Positions 61,300-64,000 of a stretch of DNA of 64,000 bases are shown piece by piece. The notes under the pieces were generated by a model. That model had not been told where the DNA came from, ran no database searches, and was given only the letters and a program-made list of their open reading frames with translations. This DNA is from Austropuccinia psidii (taxonomy: Eukaryota > Basidiomycota > Pucciniomycetes > Pucciniales > Sphaerophragmiaceae): positions 31,040,107-31,104,106 of the forward strand of contig JALGQZ010000009.1 of assembly GCA_023105745.1 (NCBI GenBank), given 5' to 3'. The translations under genes and the position numbers were made by a program. Numbering within the stretch: position 1 is the first letter of the stretch; each line of letters opens with the position of its first letter.

Positions 61300-63222
61300 T
61301 GTGAGCCTTGAGGTATATTTTACATACCCAAATAGGCCACAATTATCTTAAAAAGAAATTTTGAATGATGAATAACTCATAAGTCATGCATATATCCAAA
61401 ATTCATCATTTTTGATTTCAGAAAAGATGAATAACTTTTTATTGAGTAAGTAAGTCCATGGATTTAAGGCCAGATTTGGATTCTACACAACAATTAACCT
61501 AGGGTAGCTCCATAGAGTGAATAAGCTCAAATTAACTCTTTGAGGTGGTAAAATGGAAAATACTTCAATACCACATCATCAATACCACATAAAAGATCCG
61601 TGAAAATTTTTGTTTTTCTTAATTTCATGCCAAAATAATGGGAATGTGAGAAATCCCATGTTACATATACACTGAGAATAGTGTTATGAATGTTTTGAGA
61701 ACTTAATATCATGGTATTCTTACATGGAATTTTGGTACACCCTTGTTGGGTATCTCACTTTAAGCTTAAATTTCTATTTTGACATAAAAAATAAGCAAGG
61801 GGGACAAAAGACATCAAAGAGAGCCGGGGTACCCAACTTCTGAGGCCTCAGAAGTGTGGACAGCTCAAAAGATTGGATCCATGGCTGATCTTGGCCTAAT
61901 TGGTAAGCTAAAACCCTTTGGGAACTTGGTTATCATGTTACAACTACTGTAGATCTTAAGAGAATAGCAAATAACCTGCTATTTTGACGTGCCATGGAGG
62001 TAAAAAGCTACTTAGACTCCTGTAACCATGTCAATTCTTAATGATTTTCCATGGATAAACCCCAAAGGAGTAATTAAAACCCTTTTTGGACTTGTATCCA
62101 TTGATTTACCTCATAGCAGCCAGTTAAACACTGATATTTGCAATTCTATGTAGAAATGAGGTAAAAACTTCAAAAATTTATTTCAAATACAATTCTTAAT
62201 GCATCCTTCTGAACCTTCCAGGACCAATAGAGAACTGTATTATCTATGTTAAAACCAAAAAGAATTACAGGTTTACTAGTAAAATTAACAGTTTTACTTA
62301 CAGTCCATGTTTGACTATTCTACATGAAACACTGAATCTTCAAAAATTTACAGTAATTACAACCTGTGAAGAAATTGGCAATAACATTGATAAATTTGAG
62401 AAATCAATGATTTTTTTGGAATAAAAGAAGATTTACAGATGTTACTCCTTTTATTATTAACCATATTGGGGTTGGTAGTCACGTAAAAGCATCAATTAAG
62501 TAATTATGATAATCTTATGTGACAACAGATGATGCAATAATTAATCCAAAAGAGCTTATTGTTTTCTCACTCACTGGTTTTTCAGTTTGCTCCATGGCAC
62601 GTCTCTGTGAGCTGTTGTTGACTTAAAAGAGGCCTCTTCTTGCTGTTTTTTTCCACATAATCATCTTATTATCATTTAAATCATTATTACCAACAAGTAA
62701 GTATTAGTTATAGCTATTCTTAAGTGTTTTAAATCTTTCAGAATCAATCAGAAAGACGTGAAATCATAGAAGCCAACTATATATTGTTGTAATACTGTTG
62801 TAAATTCATTTTGATCCTTAAAATCCACAATTCTATGTCAAATCTCTCTATCGTATCTTTCAATAAGTTCTTTGGAATATTAGTGAGTGATTTGTTTTTA
62901 ATTCTTAAAGTTTTTCTCTAAAATTAGTTTTCTTCAAGAGCTATCATTATAATTATTCTTGGAAAAGATAATTATATATTAAAATAATTTTATTATTTTA
63001 ATAAAAGAAGTTTTATTATTAAGATCTTCTTGTAATTGATTCTTGTAGACAATTATTTGCTCACTGTTAAAATCACTAGTAGTGTTTAACACATGAAAGA
63101 AATAATTATTTAATTATTTAATTGTGGTTATAATAACATTTTGTTATTATATTTCATAAGAAAAGTCATAGTACTGTTGATTAATAGTAATATTATCATC
63201 AGTTTCATAGACAAATCTTACA
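61300..63222 (+). mobile_element. 3' LTR of the young gypsy element, 1923 bp
   Basis: Partner of 52935-54843, ends CTTACA followed by the target duplication ATCCT. It keeps GTAAGT at 62697-62702. Minor indels explain the 14-bp length difference. Confidence 0.95.
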
Positions 63223-63227
63223 ATCCT
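63223..63227. repeat. Target duplication ATCCT, right copy
   Basis: Identical to 52930-52934; the old element's protease reading resumes right after it. Confidence 0.95.
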
Positions 63228-63556
63228 ATTGAAAATATTACAGCTTTTTTCGAAGTCACTGAGGTCCATACTGACTTGCCATAATATAGTTCAGATTGCT
63301 ACAACCTGATCAATATACAAGAGGCCAGGAAATGTAAGACTAAAACTGATAGAGGAAAAGGTTACACTTCTGGGGAATCTTGTATTACATCAATCCTACT
63401 GAAACATGTTGAAGCCAAAGTCAATTTGGAAACAGGTGCATTTTGCACTTTCTTAGGAAAAGAGTACCTTAAAGTTATACTTCCTGAATGGAAAAACCAT
63501 CTATTACCAATAAACGGTGTGCAGTTTAGTAGTGCCAGGAATAATATGTACCCTTT
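63228..63556 (+). pseudogene. Old gypsy element: protease, second half of the split copy
   Basis: Collinear with 57460-57790 of the younger element: ENITAFFEVTEVHTDLP, KGYTSGESCITSILL, KVNLETGAFCTFLGKEYL and VQFSSARNNMYP. The catalytic Asp is Glu (codon 63429-63431, LETG), plus a stop near 63283. It ends abruptly at 63556 where new sequence begins. Joined with 48794-51308 and 52838-52934 it completes one old gypsy copy split by two insertions. Confidence 0.92.
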
Positions 63557-64000
63557 TGTCAGGCTGAGTCTATGAAGAGGTGATAATAGATGTATTTACA
63601 CCTCAACTATAACTGTGACACAGTAAGATGTATTATAAAAATGCTTAATTGATGATAATAAAGGTTAAGAATAAGATATTCAGGGCTTTACTATTGGGAA
63701 ATAGTGGTGGTGAGCGCTGTTGAAAACCCTGGGTTAAGCTTTACCAATTGGGTTATTATAATAAAGACTACGATACCTAAAATTAGAAGTAAAACTGATT
63801 ATTTTCCAATAGTATATCCGTTTTTTAAAGTTTTATTATGTAGGAATTCAAGAGCAGGATGATCTGGTGGAGAAAAGGTCCCTTTTTATCCTAAAGTTGG
63901 GTGAAAAAAGGCTTCTAGACCTTTCCACATAGAGGAAGTGAACAGTTTTCACTTCCAAAGACTGGCTTATGGTTTTCAAAAGGCCCGTATATCCTTTATT
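63557..64000 (+). mobile_element. Start of a further LTR-type insertion, continues beyond the window
   Basis: The alignment of the old element breaks precisely at TGTCAGGCTGAGTC, a TG-start typical of LTRs and similar to the TGTCAGCCTGA proposed for the LTR at 37020. No coding domain in the 444 bases available. The preceding bases CCTTT would be the expected left target duplication; the right end is outside. Confidence 0.55.

Larger units (their letters stand above)
52935..63222 (+). mobile_element. Full-length Ty3/gypsy chromovirus, 10.3 kb, inactive
   Basis: Order: 5' LTR, PBS, leader, gag, protease, RT, RNase H, integrase, chromodomain, polypurine tract, 3' LTR, with a perfect ATCCT target duplication. 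The C-terminal chromodomain places it among chromoviruses. Gag and Pol form one continuous frame in the ancestor, with no frameshift or stop between them. Six in-frame stops (56671, 57946, 58069, 59105, 60478, 60535) and two small shifts (about 58659 and 60432) now break it. It sits inside an older relative of the same family. Confidence 0.96.

Noticed and set aside
1..64000. CRISPR arrays, bacterial operons, or viral genomes
   Set aside because: No spaced short repeats or prokaryotic gene organisation; the polyproteins are LTR-retrotransposon types with LTRs, PBS and target duplications.

Overview
This window looks like a repeat-dominated, AT-rich stretch of a fungal nuclear genome. The protein signatures (a Ty3/gypsy chromovirus with a CCHC Gag, DTG protease and C-terminal chromodomain, plus Ty1/copia elements of the type common in basidiomycetes) fit a rust fungus (Pucciniales). 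The long gypsy LTRs and Gag-Pol resemble those of very large rust genomes such as Austropuccinia psidii; this identification rests on recall of the family, not on a search. I find no host protein-coding gene, rRNA, tRNA or CRISPR array. Everything with coding character is retrotransposon-derived and broken.

Layout. (1) 1-3930: a decayed Ty1/copia element on the minus strand, cut by a complete solo gypsy LTR (34-1954) flanked by a perfect 5-bp target duplication (TGTAC). (2) 4330-9190: a second, nearly full-length but dead Ty1/copia element on the plus strand with two 458-bp LTRs. (3) 9191-37019: about 28 kb of AT-rich DNA with no convincing gene. It holds a foldback, GC-rich islets, a small TA-flanked inverted-repeat element (23939-24092) and a degenerate 128-bp tandem array (26839-27436). 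(4) 37020-43080: a very old gypsy relic with a probable LTR, a primer-binding site and recognisable Gag, protease and RT remnants. (5) 43081-46930: another AT-rich stretch. (6) 46931-64000: a nest. An old gypsy element has its LTR at 46931-48793 and gag at 49389-51308. It was entered by a GC-richer solo LTR (51314-52837), by a younger full-length relative (52935-63222, duplication ATCCT), and by a further element starting at 63557.

The younger gypsy element is the best-preserved object. Its gag-pol was one continuous reading frame (CCHC, DTG protease, RT with YIDD, RNase H, HHCC integrase with D, D and E, chromodomain). Six in-frame stops and two small frameshifts now break it. Its 5' leader carries a pattern I consider the most interesting in the window: a GTAAGT donor in the LTR and a TTCTAG acceptor downstream of the primer-binding site. 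Joining them would remove the primer-binding site and create an ATG across the splice junction. That ATG opens an exon that a second small intron could join in frame to gag.

The two copia elements appear to be primed by internal (anticodon/D-arm) fragments of tRNAs rather than by tRNA 3' ends. No wholly new biological system is evident; the value lies in these element-level structures.
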